Assembly: GCF_006874585.1 (NCBI RefSeq)
Contig: NZ_CP029761.1
Span: forward strand, 3,049,001-3,113,000
Origin: Sphingomonas sp. IC081
GTDB taxonomy: Bacteria; Pseudomonadota; Alphaproteobacteria; Sphingomonadales; Sphingomonadaceae
Length of the DNA: 64,000 bases
Direction: 5' to 3'
In this document: positions 36,917 to 45,430 of the stretch, piece after piece
Layout: each line of letters opens with the position of its first letter
Numbering within the stretch: the stretch's first letter is position 1
Made by a program: the position numbers and the translations under genes
Notes under the pieces: generated by a model
Seen by the model: only the letters and a program-made list of their open reading frames with translations
Told to the model about the DNA's origin: nothing
The model's database searches: none

Positions 36917-37126
36917 ATGCCTGCTCGTGACTTCTGGAAATCCGCTCCACAGGGCATGATAATTTGTGCTGTTCTAATGCTGGTCACACTTATTCCTTCG
37001 GCTCTGAATTACTATCTGAGCCTTGGTTGGTTCGGCTCTCACGACCGATTGGCATTCGGTGCATCCGCAATTTTTGGCCTAATTTTAGCTCGCCGCATCC
37101 AGGTTTGGCATGCCGAAGGGCGATGA
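36917..37126 (+). CDS. small membrane protein, unknown (69 aa)
   Basis: This is a 69-codon ORF from ATG 36917. It encodes two likely membrane helices (GMIICAVLMLVTLIPSALNY at about 13-32 and LAFGASAIFGLILA at about 45-58) with short charged ends. There is no recognised family and only a poor ribosome site (GGACGG further up). The composition is clearly protein-like and lower in GC than neighbours. It stands alone between a terminator and a convergent SDR. Confidence 0.5.
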   Translation: MPARDFWKSAPQGMIICAVLMLVTLIPSALNYYLSLGWFGSHDRLAFGASAIFGLILARRIQVWHAEGR

Positions 37127-37176
37127 CTTAAGCGTCCGCTTCCCACCCAAAACCGCCCTTCCCTCGCTACCCCGCA

Positions 37177-37195
37177 CATGCTGAGCCTGTCGAAG
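37177..37195. repeat. REP-like sequence
   Basis: CATGCTGAGCCTGTCGAAG is the common repetitive extragenic element half-site found in many sphingomonad and pseudomonad genomes, here directly followed by a run of 11 C. Only one half is present. Confidence 0.55.
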
Positions 37196-37213
37196 CCCCC
37201 CCCCCCGATCCGA

Positions 37214-38014
37214 TCAGGCCGGATCCGCGCTGGCGATCCCCGGTCGCTCGGCCCCCATGCCCGAAAAGCCGATCGAGTAGCCGCCGTCGACCGGCAGCAC
37301 CACACCGGTCACGTAGGCCGCCTCGTCGCTGGCGAGATAAAGCGCCGCCTGGGCGATGTCCCTTGCCAGCCCCCAGCGCCCCATCGGGATGCCCGCCAGC
37401 ACCGGGAATTCCGCCGGCGGCTCGGCATGGATCTTCGAGGCTTCCACCAGCCCGGTCCACACCGTGCCAGGCGCGATCGCATTCACCCGGATGCCCCGGT
37501 CCGAATAGTCGAGGGCCGCCGCCCTCGTCAGCTGGTTCACCCCCGCCTTGGCAGCGCCATAGACCGCATGATGCTTCCAGCCGACCACGCCCGACGCCGA
37601 CGTCGTGTTCACGATCGCCCCGCCGCCGCTCTCCAGCATGGCGATGATACCGTATTTCATGCCGAGGAACGCACCGCGCAAATTGGTGGCATGGACCCGG
37701 TCCCATGTCTCCAGCGACTGCCTGTGCAGCGGCGCCATCGCCCCGCCGAACCCGGCATTGTTGCACAGCACGTCGAGCCGGCCAAAACGCTCCTGCGCGG
37801 CGCCGACCATCGCCTGCACCTGAGCCTCATCGGAAACGTCGCACTGCACGCCCAGCGCCTCGCCGCCGAGGTCAGCCGCCACGTCGTCCTGCTTGCCCGA
37901 GATGTCGGCCAGCACCAGCCGCGCCCCCTCGCCGTGGAACAGTTCGGCCATCGCCCGGCCCATGCCCGACCCCGCGCCGGTGATGATGCAGACCTTGTCC
38001 TGCAGTCTTCCCAT
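37214..38014 (-). CDS. short-chain dehydrogenase/reductase
   Basis: This 266-residue classical SDR has the NAD(P) motif TGAGSGMG (12-19), NNAG, the active-site serine in NTTSASG and YGAAK. The C-terminal VLPVDGGYSIGFSGM is typical of sphingomonad SDRs. It starts at ATG 38012-38014 with GGGGAG upstream. It is second of two SDR genes read leftwards, 13 bp after the first. The substrate is unknown; paired SDRs of this kind often act on steroid-like or aromatic alcohols. Confidence 0.88.
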   Translation of the reverse strand: MGRLQDKVCIITGAGSGMGRAMAELFHGEGARLVLADISGKQDDVAADLGGEALGVQCDVSDEAQVQAMVGAAQERFGRLDVLCNNAGFGGAMAPLHRQSLETWDRVHATNLRGAFLGMKYGIIAMLESGGGAIVNTTSASGVVGWKHHAVYGAAKAGVNQLTRAAALDYSDRGIRVNAIAPGTVWTGLVEASKIHAEPPAEFPVLAGIPMGRWGLARDIAQAALYLASDEAAYVTGVVLPVDGGYSIGFSGMGAERPGIASADPA

Positions 38015-38027
38015 GATCGTACTCCCC

Positions 38028-38780
38028 TCAGGCGCTGGTATCGATGGTCGGGCGAATCGCGATCTCGGAGATATTGGTCCGGCGCGGCATGGCGAGGATA
38101 AAGACGACGGCCTCGCCGATGTCGCGCGGCTGCACCGCACCGTCCTTGCTCACATGGGCCTTGATCGCACTGCGCCACTGCGGGTCGCTGATCGAATCCG
38201 CCACTTCCGTCTCGGTCGCCCCCGGCATCAGCGTGGTGACACGGATGTTCCGCCCGCCCAGTTCCTGCCGCATGCCGTCGGTCATCATGTTCACCGCGTG
38301 CTTGCTCGCCGAATAGGCACTGGTCATCGGCCCGCCCTTGCGCCCGGCGAGCGAGGAGATGGTGATGATGTCGCCCCCGCCCTGCGCCAGCATGTGCGGC
38401 ACGGCAGCGGCACTGGCGTAGACGGTGCCCATCAGGTTGATGTCGATCACCCGCCGATAGATCGCGGTATCGCAGTTCTCGATCCCGCCCGCCTCCATGA
38501 TCCCGGCCGAGTTGATCAGGATGTCGATGCGCCCGAATGCGGCGACCGTCTTCTCGACCGCGCCGCGCGCATCGTCCTCAAGGGTCATGTCCCCCGGGAT
38601 CGCCAGCGCGGCACCGCCCGCCGCCTCGATCTGCGCGACCAGTCCTGCCAGCCGCGCGGTCCGCCGGGCACAGACGACGACCCGGGCGCCCGCTTCGGCA
38701 AGGCACAACGCCGCCGCCGCCCCGATCCCCGACGACGCGCCGGTAACAAGCGCGACCTTTCCTGCAAGCTGTCCCGACAT
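38028..38780 (-). CDS. short-chain dehydrogenase/reductase
   Basis: This 250-residue classical SDR has TGASSGIG (cofactor loop), NSAG, the active-site serine in ITISSLAG and YSASK. It starts at ATG 38778-38780 with GGAG upstream; a longer in-frame start 27 bp earlier has no ribosome site. It is first of the SDR pair, probably co-transcribed with the next. The C-terminus (FILAMPRRTNISEIAIRPT) matches the NADP-type YdfG-like group. Confidence 0.88.
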   Translation of the reverse strand: MSGQLAGKVALVTGASSGIGAAAALCLAEAGARVVVCARRTARLAGLVAQIEAAGGAALAIPGDMTLEDDARGAVEKTVAAFGRIDILINSAGIMEAGGIENCDTAIYRRVIDINLMGTVYASAAAVPHMLAQGGGDIITISSLAGRKGGPMTSAYSASKHAVNMMTDGMRQELGGRNIRVTTLMPGATETEVADSISDPQWRSAIKAHVSKDGAVQPRDIGEAVVFILAMPRRTNISEIAIRPTIDTSA

Positions 38781-39023
38781 GGCTTCTCCGCTCCACCCGC
38801 GCGGCACCTTGCGGCCGCTTTCACGGGCACAGGCTGGCGGGCGGCGAAAACACAGTCAACGAAAATTGCTGAACATGTGTTCAAATCGCCATGGCGGCGA
38901 GGAGGAATTGTATCGCGCGAGGCGAATTGATGTGCATCGCCGTATTGACGGACCGGCGCCCCGCGTGGCAATGCGCGGCTCCGGCGGGGACACCTGTCTG
39001 GAAACCGGCCGACCAACCGGAAT

Positions 39024-39097
39024 GCGGGTGTAGCTCAATGGTAGAGCAGCAGCTTCCCAAGCTGAATACGGGGGTTCGATTCCCCTCACCCGCTCCA
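39024..39097 (+). tRNA. tRNA-Gly(CCC)
   Basis: A 74-nt cloverleaf with encoded CCA: acceptor GCGGGTG/CACCCGC, anticodon loop TTCCCAA (anticodon CCC), T-loop TTCGATT. The integrase remnant 147 bp downstream indicates that its 3' end served as an integration site. Confidence 0.95.
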
Positions 39098-39190
39098 AAA
39101 TCCTGTTCGGCGCAGGCCGCAGTTGATTGAAAAATCCTTTGATTTTCGCTATTTCCAGGGCGATCGCTGGCTTTCAGCAGTCGCGCAAGA

Positions 39191-39242
39191 TGGGGGCCTA
39201 ATTAGGCGGCCTCGCAAGACCCCGACATCTCCGAGGCCCCCA
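39191..39242. promoter_or_regulatory. inverted repeats before the integrase remnant
   Basis: TGGGGGCCT (39191-39199) pairs perfectly with 39234-39242, immediately before the integrase ATG, and encloses a 12-bp palindrome GCCTAATTAGGC (39196-39207). These are possible regulatory or recombinase arm sites of the integrated element. Confidence 0.4.
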
Positions 39243-39243
39243 C

Positions 39244-39281
39244 ATGGCGCTGACTGATACCGCAATCCGCAACGCAAAGTC
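39244..39281 (+). pseudogene. 5' fragment of a tyrosine-integrase gene (broken by IS66)
   Basis: From ATG 39244 the reading is MALTDTAIRNAKS, the usual start of P4/DUF4102-type tyrosine integrases. The gene is cut at 39281 by the left end of an IS66 element. The last eight bases, GCAAAGTC, recur at 47229-47236 on the far side of the IS66 block, where the reading continues as GDKAYK. The position just after tRNA-Gly(CCC) fits an island integrase. Confidence 0.8.
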
Positions 39282-39316
39282 GTAGCCATCCGGTGAAAGC
39301 CGCGGCGTAGCGCGGA

Positions 39317-40960
39317 TCAGGTGGTGATCGAGCGCTGGGTTGGCTGCCAGTTCCATGGCAGCAGCTCGTCGAGTTGGCGAACCGGATGCTCAGCGATGCG
39401 AGCGAGCACGTCCGCGAGCCAAGCCTGGGGATCGATGTCGTTCAGGCGGGCGGTCTGGATCAAGGTGTAGAGGACAGCCGCGCGCTGACCGCCACGATCG
39501 GATCCGCAGAATAGCCAGGCTTTCCGGCCGAGCGGCACGCAACGCAGAGCGCGTTCTGCGGCGTTGTTGGTCAGGCAGACCCGGCCGTCGTCGAGGAAGC
39601 GGGTGAAGGCGTCCCAGCGCCGGAGCATGTAGTTGATGGCCTTGGCGAGATCGTGGTTGCGCGACAGCCTGGCGAGTTGGGTGGTGAGCCAGGCGTGAAG
39701 CTCGGCCATGAGTGGCCCACTCAGTTCCTGGCGCACAGCGAACCGCTCTGCCGCGTCATTACCGTTGATGCCGCGCTCGATATCAAACAAGGCATCGATC
39801 CGCTGCACGGCCTCGAGTGCGATCGGGTAGATCATGCCGGCATGCTCGCCACGGCCCTTCTTGCGGGCTGCGCTGGCAACGTCGGCGAGCTCGAAGAACT
39901 TGCGCCTCGCGTGGGCAAAGCAGCCGGCCTCAAGCACGGGCGCAGGCATGCGTCCGGGAGCATAGAGCTCGCCGTAACCACCATAGGCATCGGCCTGCAG
40001 GATCCCTGACCACGACGATAGATGCGCTCTTGGATGATCTCCGCGCCGATCGCGCGAGTAGTGGAACAGCGCTGCGGGCGGATCGGCGCCAGCGAACGGT
40101 CGGTCATCGCGCACGTAGACCCAGAGTCTGGCCGTATCGGTCTTCACCTTGGCCATGACGGGCACGGTCGTATCGTCGCCATGCAATCGCTCGGCAGCGA
40201 GGACGTGCGCCTCGATGAGGCGATAGAGCGGCATCAGCGCAAAGGCGGCGGCACCGACCTGGTCGGCAAGCGTCGAGGTGCTCAGCGGCACGCCTTCGCG
40301 GGCGAAGCGCTCGGCCTGACGGTTGAGGGGCTGGTGCTGGCCGTACTTCTCGAACAGCAGCATGGCGAGGAAGCTGGGGCCAGCCCAGCCACGCGGCACG
40401 ACGTGGAAGGGCGCCGGCGGCTGTGTGATCGTCTCGCAATTCCGGCAGGAGAACTTCTCGCGCACGGTCTGGACGACCTTCCATGCGCGCGGGATCACCT
40501 CGAGCGTCTCGGTGACGTCCTCGCCCAGCTTCGATAGCCTGCTGCCGCCGCAGGCCGGGCAAGAGCATGGCGCCGGCACGACGACACGCTCGCGCGGCAG
40601 GTGTTCTGGAAACGGCTTCCGGGATGGCCGCTTGCGTTCGAAGGCGGTGACGGTCGCGGTCTTCTCGGCCGCAACCTCGGCAGCAAGATCGTCCTCGGCG
40701 GCGTCGGCCTCGAGATCTTCGAGCTGCAACTCCATCTGGTCGAGCAGGCGACGGGTGCGCTCGGCGCTGGCGCCGTACTGCTCGCGCCTGAGCTTGGCGA
40801 TCTGCAGTTTGAGGTGCGCGATCACGGCCTCGGTGGCGCTCTCCCGGGCATGGGCATTGGCGAGCTTGGCCTCGGCCTCATTAGCCCGCTGGGTCGCGCT
40901 CGTCAGCAGCGCCTTAAGCGCTTCGATATCGTCAGGAAGGGGCGAAACGACGACTTCCAT
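39317..40960 (-). CDS. tnpC: IS66 transposase TnpC (element 1)
   Basis: This 547-residue IS66-family transposase starts at MEVVVSPLPDD (ATG 40958-40960). It has an N-terminal coiled coil, a zinc-ribbon-like region CSCPACGG...CRNCE, the catalytic-domain stretches [13 protein letters not shown] and [11 protein letters not shown], and the C-terminal signature [25 protein letters not shown] shortened here to its start (LTNNAAERALR). It appears full length. The element has lost one end. Confidence 0.93.
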   Translation of the reverse strand: MEVVVSPLPDDIEALKALLTSATQRANEAEAKLANAHARESATEAVIAHLKLQIAKLRREQYGASAERTRRLLDQMELQLEDLEADAAEDDLAAEVAAEKTATVTAFERKRPSRKPFPEHLPRERVVVPAPCSCPACGGSRLSKLGEDVTETLEVIPRAWKVVQTVREKFSCRNCETITQPPAPFHVVPRGWAGPSFLAMLLFEKYGQHQPLNRQAERFAREGVPLSTSTLADQVGAAAFALMPLYRLIEAHVLAAERLHGDDTTVPVMAKVKTDTARLWVYVRDDRPFAGADPPAALFHYSRDRRGDHPRAHLSSWSGILQADAYGGYGELYAPGRMPAPVLEAGCFAHARRKFFELADVASAARKKGRGEHAGMIYPIALEAVQRIDALFDIERGINGNDAAERFAVRQELSGPLMAELHAWLTTQLARLSRNHDLAKAINYMLRRWDAFTRFLDDGRVCLTNNAAERALRCVPLGRKAWLFCGSDRGGQRAAVLYTLIQTARLNDIDPQAWLADVLARIAEHPVRQLDELLPWNWQPTQRSITT

Positions 40961-41032
40961 GACCGCGATGGAATCACAGAAACCCGCCCAAATGAAGCGC
41001 AAAATGCTCCGCTGGAGAAGAAAACGACGCCC

Positions 41033-41374
41033 CTATCCAGCGCTCTGCGGACGCCAGGAATACTGCGGGTTCCGCCAGTCGATCCCATCGAGCAGGCAGG
41101 CGAGTTGCGAAGCTGTCAGCGACACCATCCCGTCCTTGGCCGATGGCCAGACGAAGCGACCCTTCTCGAGCCGCTTGGCGTAGAGCGACATGCCGATCCC
41201 GTCGTGCCAGATCAGCTTCACCAGAGATCCGGCCCGCCCGCGGAACACGAACAGATCGCCGCCATGGGGATCGCGCTTGAGGCCCTGTTGGACCAGCAAG
41301 GCCAGTCCCTGCATCCCCTTCCTCATATCCGTGTGCCCCATCGCGATCCAAACACGGGCGCCTGAGGGGATCAT
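41033..41374 (-). CDS. tnpB: IS66 accessory protein TnpB (element 1)
   Basis: This 113-residue IS66 Orf2 has the family core IAMGHTDMRKGMQGLA, LFVFRGRAGSLVKLIWHDG and SLYAKRLEKGRFVWP. The ATG overlaps the tnpA stop by 4 bp. It is required with TnpA and TnpC for transposition in IS66-type elements. Confidence 0.93.
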   Translation of the reverse strand: MIPSGARVWIAMGHTDMRKGMQGLALLVQQGLKRDPHGGDLFVFRGRAGSLVKLIWHDGIGMSLYAKRLEKGRFVWPSAKDGMVSLTASQLACLLDGIDWRNPQYSWRPQSAG

Positions 41375-41739
41375 CGCAATGCCTTCAACGCCGAAGCCAC
41401 CAGCGCCGGCAAAGCCGAGGCAAAAATGCTGATCCGCTTGCCGCGGGCCAGGTCGATGACGATCGCGGGCTGCAGGCCGGAAGGAGCGACGTCGAGATCT
41501 TCGATCATCACGGCCGCGGCGAAATCGGGAGCCGCCAAATCGTCCGGTTCGGGCTCGGAGTGAGCATCGCGCAGCTTACGCCGCCACGTGTAGACCAGCG
41601 CGGTCGACACATCACGTCGCCGTGCGACCTCGGCGACGCAGGCCCCGGGTGCGAAGGCCTCGCTCAGGATCTCCAGCCGTTCCTCGTCGCTCCAACGGCG
41701 ACGCCGCTCCGGCCCGGAAAACACTGTCATCTGACCCAT
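41371..41739 (-). CDS. tnpA: IS66 accessory protein TnpA (element 1)
   Basis: This 122-residue IS66 Orf1 has a helix-turn-helix typical of the IS3/IS66 DNA-binding component (RRWSDEERLEILSEAFAPGA, VAEVARRRDVSTALVYTWRR). It is the first gene of the element; only 34 bp remain upstream before element 2 begins. Confidence 0.92.
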   Translation of the reverse strand: MGQMTVFSGPERRRRWSDEERLEILSEAFAPGACVAEVARRRDVSTALVYTWRRKLRDAHSEPEPDDLAAPDFAAAVMIEDLDVAPSGLQPAIVIDLARGKRISIFASALPALVASALKALR

Positions 41740-41851
41740 CGACCGCTCCTAAGCGCACTCTTAAGAGCGCACTGTACGCATCCGATAGAAGCCGCGGTGG
41801 CGATTGTGACCGGAAGATGAGACTATAGGCGGAGCCGCGAGGAGCCGCTTT

Positions 41852-42121
41852 ATGGAAGAGCAGGATATCGATACCGACCGTATTGACGCGGCGACCCTCG
41901 CATTGATGTTCCTGACGTTACACGATGCAGACAGGATTTCGGGCACATGCCGAGCATGGAAGTCGTTCGATTGGAGCGCGCTGGGGCGGCTGCACGACCG
42001 AGGATGGATTCGCGATCCCGTAGGTAAAGCGAAGTCGGTGGTGCTCACGCCCGTCGGTCTGGAGCGCTGCGAGCAGCTGTTTCATCAATTGTTCGACGCG
42101 CGCCCCAAGGATCCGGTGTGA
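41852..42121 (+). CDS. IS66 passenger protein, DUF6429-like
   Basis: This 89-residue protein starts at ATG 41852 with GAGGAG upstream. It contains AATLALMFLTLHD, CRAWKSFDWSALGRLHDRGWI and SVVLTPVGLERCEQLF, a small winged-helix-like arrangement seen in DUF6429 proteins carried by IS66 elements. It is convergent with tnpC. Its role in transposition is unknown; it may be a passenger or regulator. Confidence 0.65.
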   Translation: MEEQDIDTDRIDAATLALMFLTLHDADRISGTCRAWKSFDWSALGRLHDRGWIRDPVGKAKSVVLTPVGLERCEQLFHQLFDARPKDPV

Positions 42122-42128
42122 TTGTAAT

Positions 42129-43817
42129 TCAGGCGGCGAGCTCCGCGTCGAGCTTTTGCTGCTGAGCCGCCTTCCAGTTCCACGGGAGGAGTTCGTGGAG
42201 GCGGCTCTGCGGGATATCGGCGATCCGAGCGAGGACGTCGCTAAACCAGGCAAGGGGATCGACATCGTTGAGGCGTGCGGTGCCGAACAGGCTGAACATC
42301 ATCGCGGCACGTTCGCCGCCCCGATCCGAGCCGACGAAGAGCCATGCCTTTCTGCCCCGAGCCACGGCGCGAAGCTCGCGCTCTGCAGCGTTGTTGGTCA
42401 GACAGATCCGGCCATCGGCGAGGAACGTAGTGAAGCCCTCCCAGTCGTTGAGGAAGTAGTTGATGGCCTTCGTCACGGCATCGTGGCGCGAGAGATTGGC
42501 GCGGGTTTCCCGCATCCAGATTTCCAGTTCGGCGACGATTGGCGCAGAAAATTCCCGACGGACTGCAAGGCGGTCTGCCGCAGGTTTACCGTTGATGTCA
42601 CGCTCGATGGCGAAGAGCCGATCGATCCTTTCCAGCGCTTCGCCGGCCAGCGGAGAGATGAGCGGGGCGGCGCCCTTCGTGCGCTTCATCTGTTGCCTGA
42701 TGTCGACGAGCTTGAAGAATTCGCGGCGGCCGTGCGCCCAGCAGTTTGCGCGTGTCATGGGCTTTTCACCCCGTCCCTCGCGGAACAGATCGTTGAAGCC
42801 GGCAAATTTGTCGACCTGCAGGATACCGCTGTAGGTTGCCAGATGCGCCCGGGGATGTTCGCCTTTGCGATTGCGTGAGTAATAGCACAGCGCCACCGGT
42901 GGCGCGGGACCACCGAAGGGTCGGTCGTCTCGCACATAGTCCCAGATCCGCGCCACCTCGGTCTTCAGTTTGGCGAGAAGCGGCACCGTGGTGTCGTCGG
43001 CGTGAAGGCGATCTGCAGCCAGACCGTGAGCTTCGAGAAGCAGGAACAGGGGTTTCACCGCCACGCAGACCGCACCGATCTGGTCGGCCAGGGTCGAGAG
43101 GCTCAATGGGATTCCCTCACGCTCCAAGCGATCCCGCTGGCTGTTGAGGGGCTGGTGCAAACCGTATTTCTGGAAGGCGAGGTTCGCCAGGAAGTGCGGC
43201 CCGAACATTCCGCGCGGAGTAACGTGGAACGGCGCCGGGGGCTGGCTGATCTTCTCGCACTGCCGGCACGAGACCTTTTCCCGAACCGTCTGGACCACCT
43301 TATGACGGGCGGGCACGCGTTCAAGCGTTTCGGTGATGTCGGCGGGCAGATGGCTAAGATCGTCGGAGCCGCAGCAAGGGCAAGCCTCCGGCGCTGGGAT
43401 CACGACCTTCTCGCGCGGCAGGTCCGCCGGGAAGTCGCGGCGCGTGGTCCGCGTACGGGTAAAGGCCGTGACTGCCGTGGTCTTTGTTGCAGCAATTTGT
43501 CCCAGAAGTTCGGCTTCGCTGGCGTTCGCCTCGAGTTCCTCGAAGGTCAGTTCCAACTGGTCGAGCAGCCGGCGGCTGCGTTCGGAGCTCGCGCCAAATT
43601 TGTCGCGGCGCATCTTCTCGTTCATCAGCTCGAGATAAGCGTTGCGTGCCAAAAGGTCGGCATTGATCGCCCGAACCTTGGCGACCTCGGCATCGGCGAT
43701 GAGAGCTTTTTCCTGAGCCGCCGCGAGATCGGTGGCCGCCGTTTCGGCCCGCTCACGAACGGCAACGAGCTCAGCGCGAAGTTGCTCAAGCTCGTCGGAT
43801 GCGTCGCCGGTGGCCAT
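42129..43817 (-). CDS. tnpC: IS66 transposase TnpC (element 2)
   Basis: This 562-residue transposase has the same domain layout as the other copies: long N-terminal coiled coil, ACPCCGSDD and CRQCEK zinc-ribbon cysteines, LHADDTTVPLLAK, GILQVDKFAGF and the terminal LTNNAAERELR block. It differs clearly in sequence from elements 1 and 3, so it is a different IS66 subtype. The reading frame is intact. Confidence 0.93.
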   Translation of the reverse strand: MATGDASDELEQLRAELVAVRERAETAATDLAAAQEKALIADAEVAKVRAINADLLARNAYLELMNEKMRRDKFGASSERSRRLLDQLELTFEELEANASEAELLGQIAATKTTAVTAFTRTRTTRRDFPADLPREKVVIPAPEACPCCGSDDLSHLPADITETLERVPARHKVVQTVREKVSCRQCEKISQPPAPFHVTPRGMFGPHFLANLAFQKYGLHQPLNSQRDRLEREGIPLSLSTLADQIGAVCVAVKPLFLLLEAHGLAADRLHADDTTVPLLAKLKTEVARIWDYVRDDRPFGGPAPPVALCYYSRNRKGEHPRAHLATYSGILQVDKFAGFNDLFREGRGEKPMTRANCWAHGRREFFKLVDIRQQMKRTKGAAPLISPLAGEALERIDRLFAIERDINGKPAADRLAVRREFSAPIVAELEIWMRETRANLSRHDAVTKAINYFLNDWEGFTTFLADGRICLTNNAAERELRAVARGRKAWLFVGSDRGGERAAMMFSLFGTARLNDVDPLAWFSDVLARIADIPQSRLHELLPWNWKAAQQQKLDAELAA

Positions 43818-43884
43818 GCCTCTTCATAGCATAAGGGTGCAATAAACCCCACGATTTCTGCCGTTTCCCTCACCGCTGCGGCGA

Positions 43885-44232
43885 TCAACCAACCTGTGTC
43901 GGGCGCCAAGTTTCCTGAGGGTTGCGCCAGTCAATTCCTTCCAACAGGCACGCCATCGCCGAAGCCGAGATTGCCACCGTTCCGTCTTTCGCCGCGGGCC
44001 AAACGAACCTGCCCTTTTCGAGGCGCTTGGCGTAAAGAGACATGCCGATGCCGTCATGCCAGAGGATCTTGCACAGCGATCCGCTCTTGCCGCGGAAAAC
44101 ATACAGGTCACCGGTGTGGACGTCTTTTTGCAGGGACTGCTGGACCTGCAACGCCAACGACCGCATCCCCCTGCGCATGTCCGTGTGCCCGAGCGCGAGC
44201 CAAACCTTGCCGCCGGTCGGGATCGGGATCAT
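43885..44232 (-). CDS. tnpB: IS66 accessory protein TnpB (element 2)
   Basis: This 115-residue IS66 Orf2 has LALGHTDMRRGMRSLA, LYVFRGKSGSLCKILWHDG and SLYAKRLEKGRFVWP. It overlaps tnpA of the same element by 4 bp. Confidence 0.92.
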   Translation of the reverse strand: MIPIPTGGKVWLALGHTDMRRGMRSLALQVQQSLQKDVHTGDLYVFRGKSGSLCKILWHDGIGMSLYAKRLEKGRFVWPAAKDGTVAISASAMACLLEGIDWRNPQETWRPTQVG

Positions 44233-44576
44233 TGAACCAGCACTTTCAGCGTTGTCGCGACAAGTTCGGCCGACGCATCGTTGGAGATGTTCACCAACAC
44301 ACCGTTCACACGAACCTGTATCGCGAACGCTGCGCTTTCGGCATCTTGATACTCTGTGCCCACGACCAGTTCGGCAAACTCATTCGATCCAGCATGCTCT
44401 TCCATGCCAAATTCGGTGCGCCACCGATAAAGCTGGCTGGGATGAACATCGACAGCCCGAGCGACCCGAGACACGATCGCCCCTGGTGCAAATGCCTTGG
44501 CGACCAAGCTGATTTTCTCCTCGTCGCTCCACTGCCGCCGGCGTGCCGCTCCCGAAAATATCGTCACCTGACCCAA
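44229..44576 (-). CDS. tnpA: IS66 accessory protein TnpA (element 2), cut from its promoter
   Basis: This is about 115 residues, with RRRQWSDEEKISLVAKAFAP and the helix-turn-helix VSRVARAVDVHPSQLYRW. The probable start is TTG at 44574-44576, giving MGQVTIFSG as in element 1. Element 3 inserted immediately upstream: bases 44577-44584 are its target duplication. The original leader, GAGGG followed by TGATGCG, survives at 47130-47145, so the insertion removed the native promoter from this operon. Confidence 0.8.
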   Translation of the reverse strand: MGQVTIFSGAARRRQWSDEEKISLVAKAFAPGAIVSRVARAVDVHPSQLYRWRTEFGMEEHAGSNEFAELVVGTEYQDAESAAFAIQVRVNGVLVNISNDASAELVATTLKVLVQ

Positions 44577-44675
44577 CGCATCACGTAACCGTCCGGCCTG
44601 ACCCGCTTGCTCGGTTCGGGATGTGTGGTCAGGACGTCCTATTGGTCGCTCATTTGAGCGTACGATAGGACGATC

Positions 44676-45032
44676 ATGACGCAAGTGACGGTGTTGAATG
44701 GTGCGCGACGGCATCGGGATTGGTCGGACGAGGAACGTCTGGAGATTCTCCGTGAGGCATTTTCGCCGGGCGCAGTCGTTTCGCAGGTGGCGCGGCGATA
44801 CGATGTTTCGCGGGGGCTGATTTACATTTGGCGCCGAGCGGCCATGCGGCGGGCGGAAGCGGCGTTCGTCCCCGCGGTCATCGAGGAAGTTTCGGAGCCA
44901 ACCGTGACTCCCACTGGGCTGTCCGAACCGGAGGCGGCGATCGTGCTGGAACTGCCTGATGGCCGGCAACTGCGCATTTCGGCATCGACGCCGCCTGCCT
45001 TGGCCGCAGCCGCGCTGAAGGCGCTACGGTGA
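44676..45032 (+). CDS. tnpA: IS66 accessory protein TnpA (element 3)
   Basis: This 118-residue IS66 Orf1 has RRHRDWSDEERLEILREAFSP and the helix-turn-helix VSQVARRYDVSRGLIYIWRR. It starts at ATG 44676, 91 bp inside the element end, and overlaps tnpB by 4 bp. It is similar to TnpA of element 1. Confidence 0.92.
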   Translation: MTQVTVLNGARRHRDWSDEERLEILREAFSPGAVVSQVARRYDVSRGLIYIWRRAAMRRAEAAFVPAVIEEVSEPTVTPTGLSEPEAAIVLELPDGRQLRISASTPPALAAAALKALR

Positions 45033-45370
45033 TCCCGTCGGGCGCGCGAGTGTGGATCGCGATGGGCCACACCGATATGCGTAGGGGCATGCAGGGTCTG
45101 GCCGCGATGGTCCAGCAGCACTTCACCAAGGATCCGTTTGCCGGCGATCTGTGGGTCTTTCGGGGACGCAGCGGCACGCTGGTGAAGATCATCTGGCACG
45201 ATGGGATCGGCATGTCGCTTTACTCAAGGCGGCTTGAGAAGGGGCGTTTCATCTGGCCCTCGGCGAAGGATGGTGTGGTGTCGCTGACGAGTTCGCAACT
45301 CGCCTGCCTGCTCGACGGTATCGATTGGCGCAACCCGCAGTATTCCTGGCGGCCACAGAGCGCCGGATAG
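45029..45370 (+). CDS. tnpB: IS66 accessory protein TnpB (element 3)
   Basis: This 113-residue IS66 Orf2 is nearly the same as TnpB of element 1 (IAMGHTDMRRGMQGLA, LWVFRGRSGTLVKIIWHDG, the identical ending NPQYSWRPQSAG). Elements 1 and 3 therefore belong to one subtype that arrived or moved more than once. Confidence 0.93.
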   Translation: MIPSGARVWIAMGHTDMRRGMQGLAAMVQQHFTKDPFAGDLWVFRGRSGTLVKIIWHDGIGMSLYSRRLEKGRFIWPSAKDGVVSLTSSQLACLLDGIDWRNPQYSWRPQSAG

Positions 45371-45430
45371 CTAGTAAAGCGATCGCATTTCGGGCTTGAT
45401 CGGAGGGGCTGACGATGATTCACTCCCTTC

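Larger units (their letters stand above)
39282..41773 (-). mobile_element. IS66-family element 1 (right end missing)
   Basis: The left terminus is GTAGCCATCCGGTGAAAGCC at 39282, homologous to the transposase-side ends of elements 2 and 3. It carries tnpA, tnpB and tnpC on the minus strand. Its right inverted repeat is absent: 34 bp upstream of tnpA the sequence runs directly into the terminus of element 2 at 41774. The left flank is the target repeat GCAAAGTC. It is probably immobile on its own. Confidence 0.8.

Noticed and set aside
44577..44675. GTCCTAT/ATAGGAC and CGCTCA-TT-TGAGCG repeats first taken as the junction of two abutting IS66 elements
   Set aside because: The perfect target repeats CGCATCAC at 44577-44584 and 47130-47137 show that element 3 begins at 44585, so these repeats are internal to it, upstream of its tnpA.
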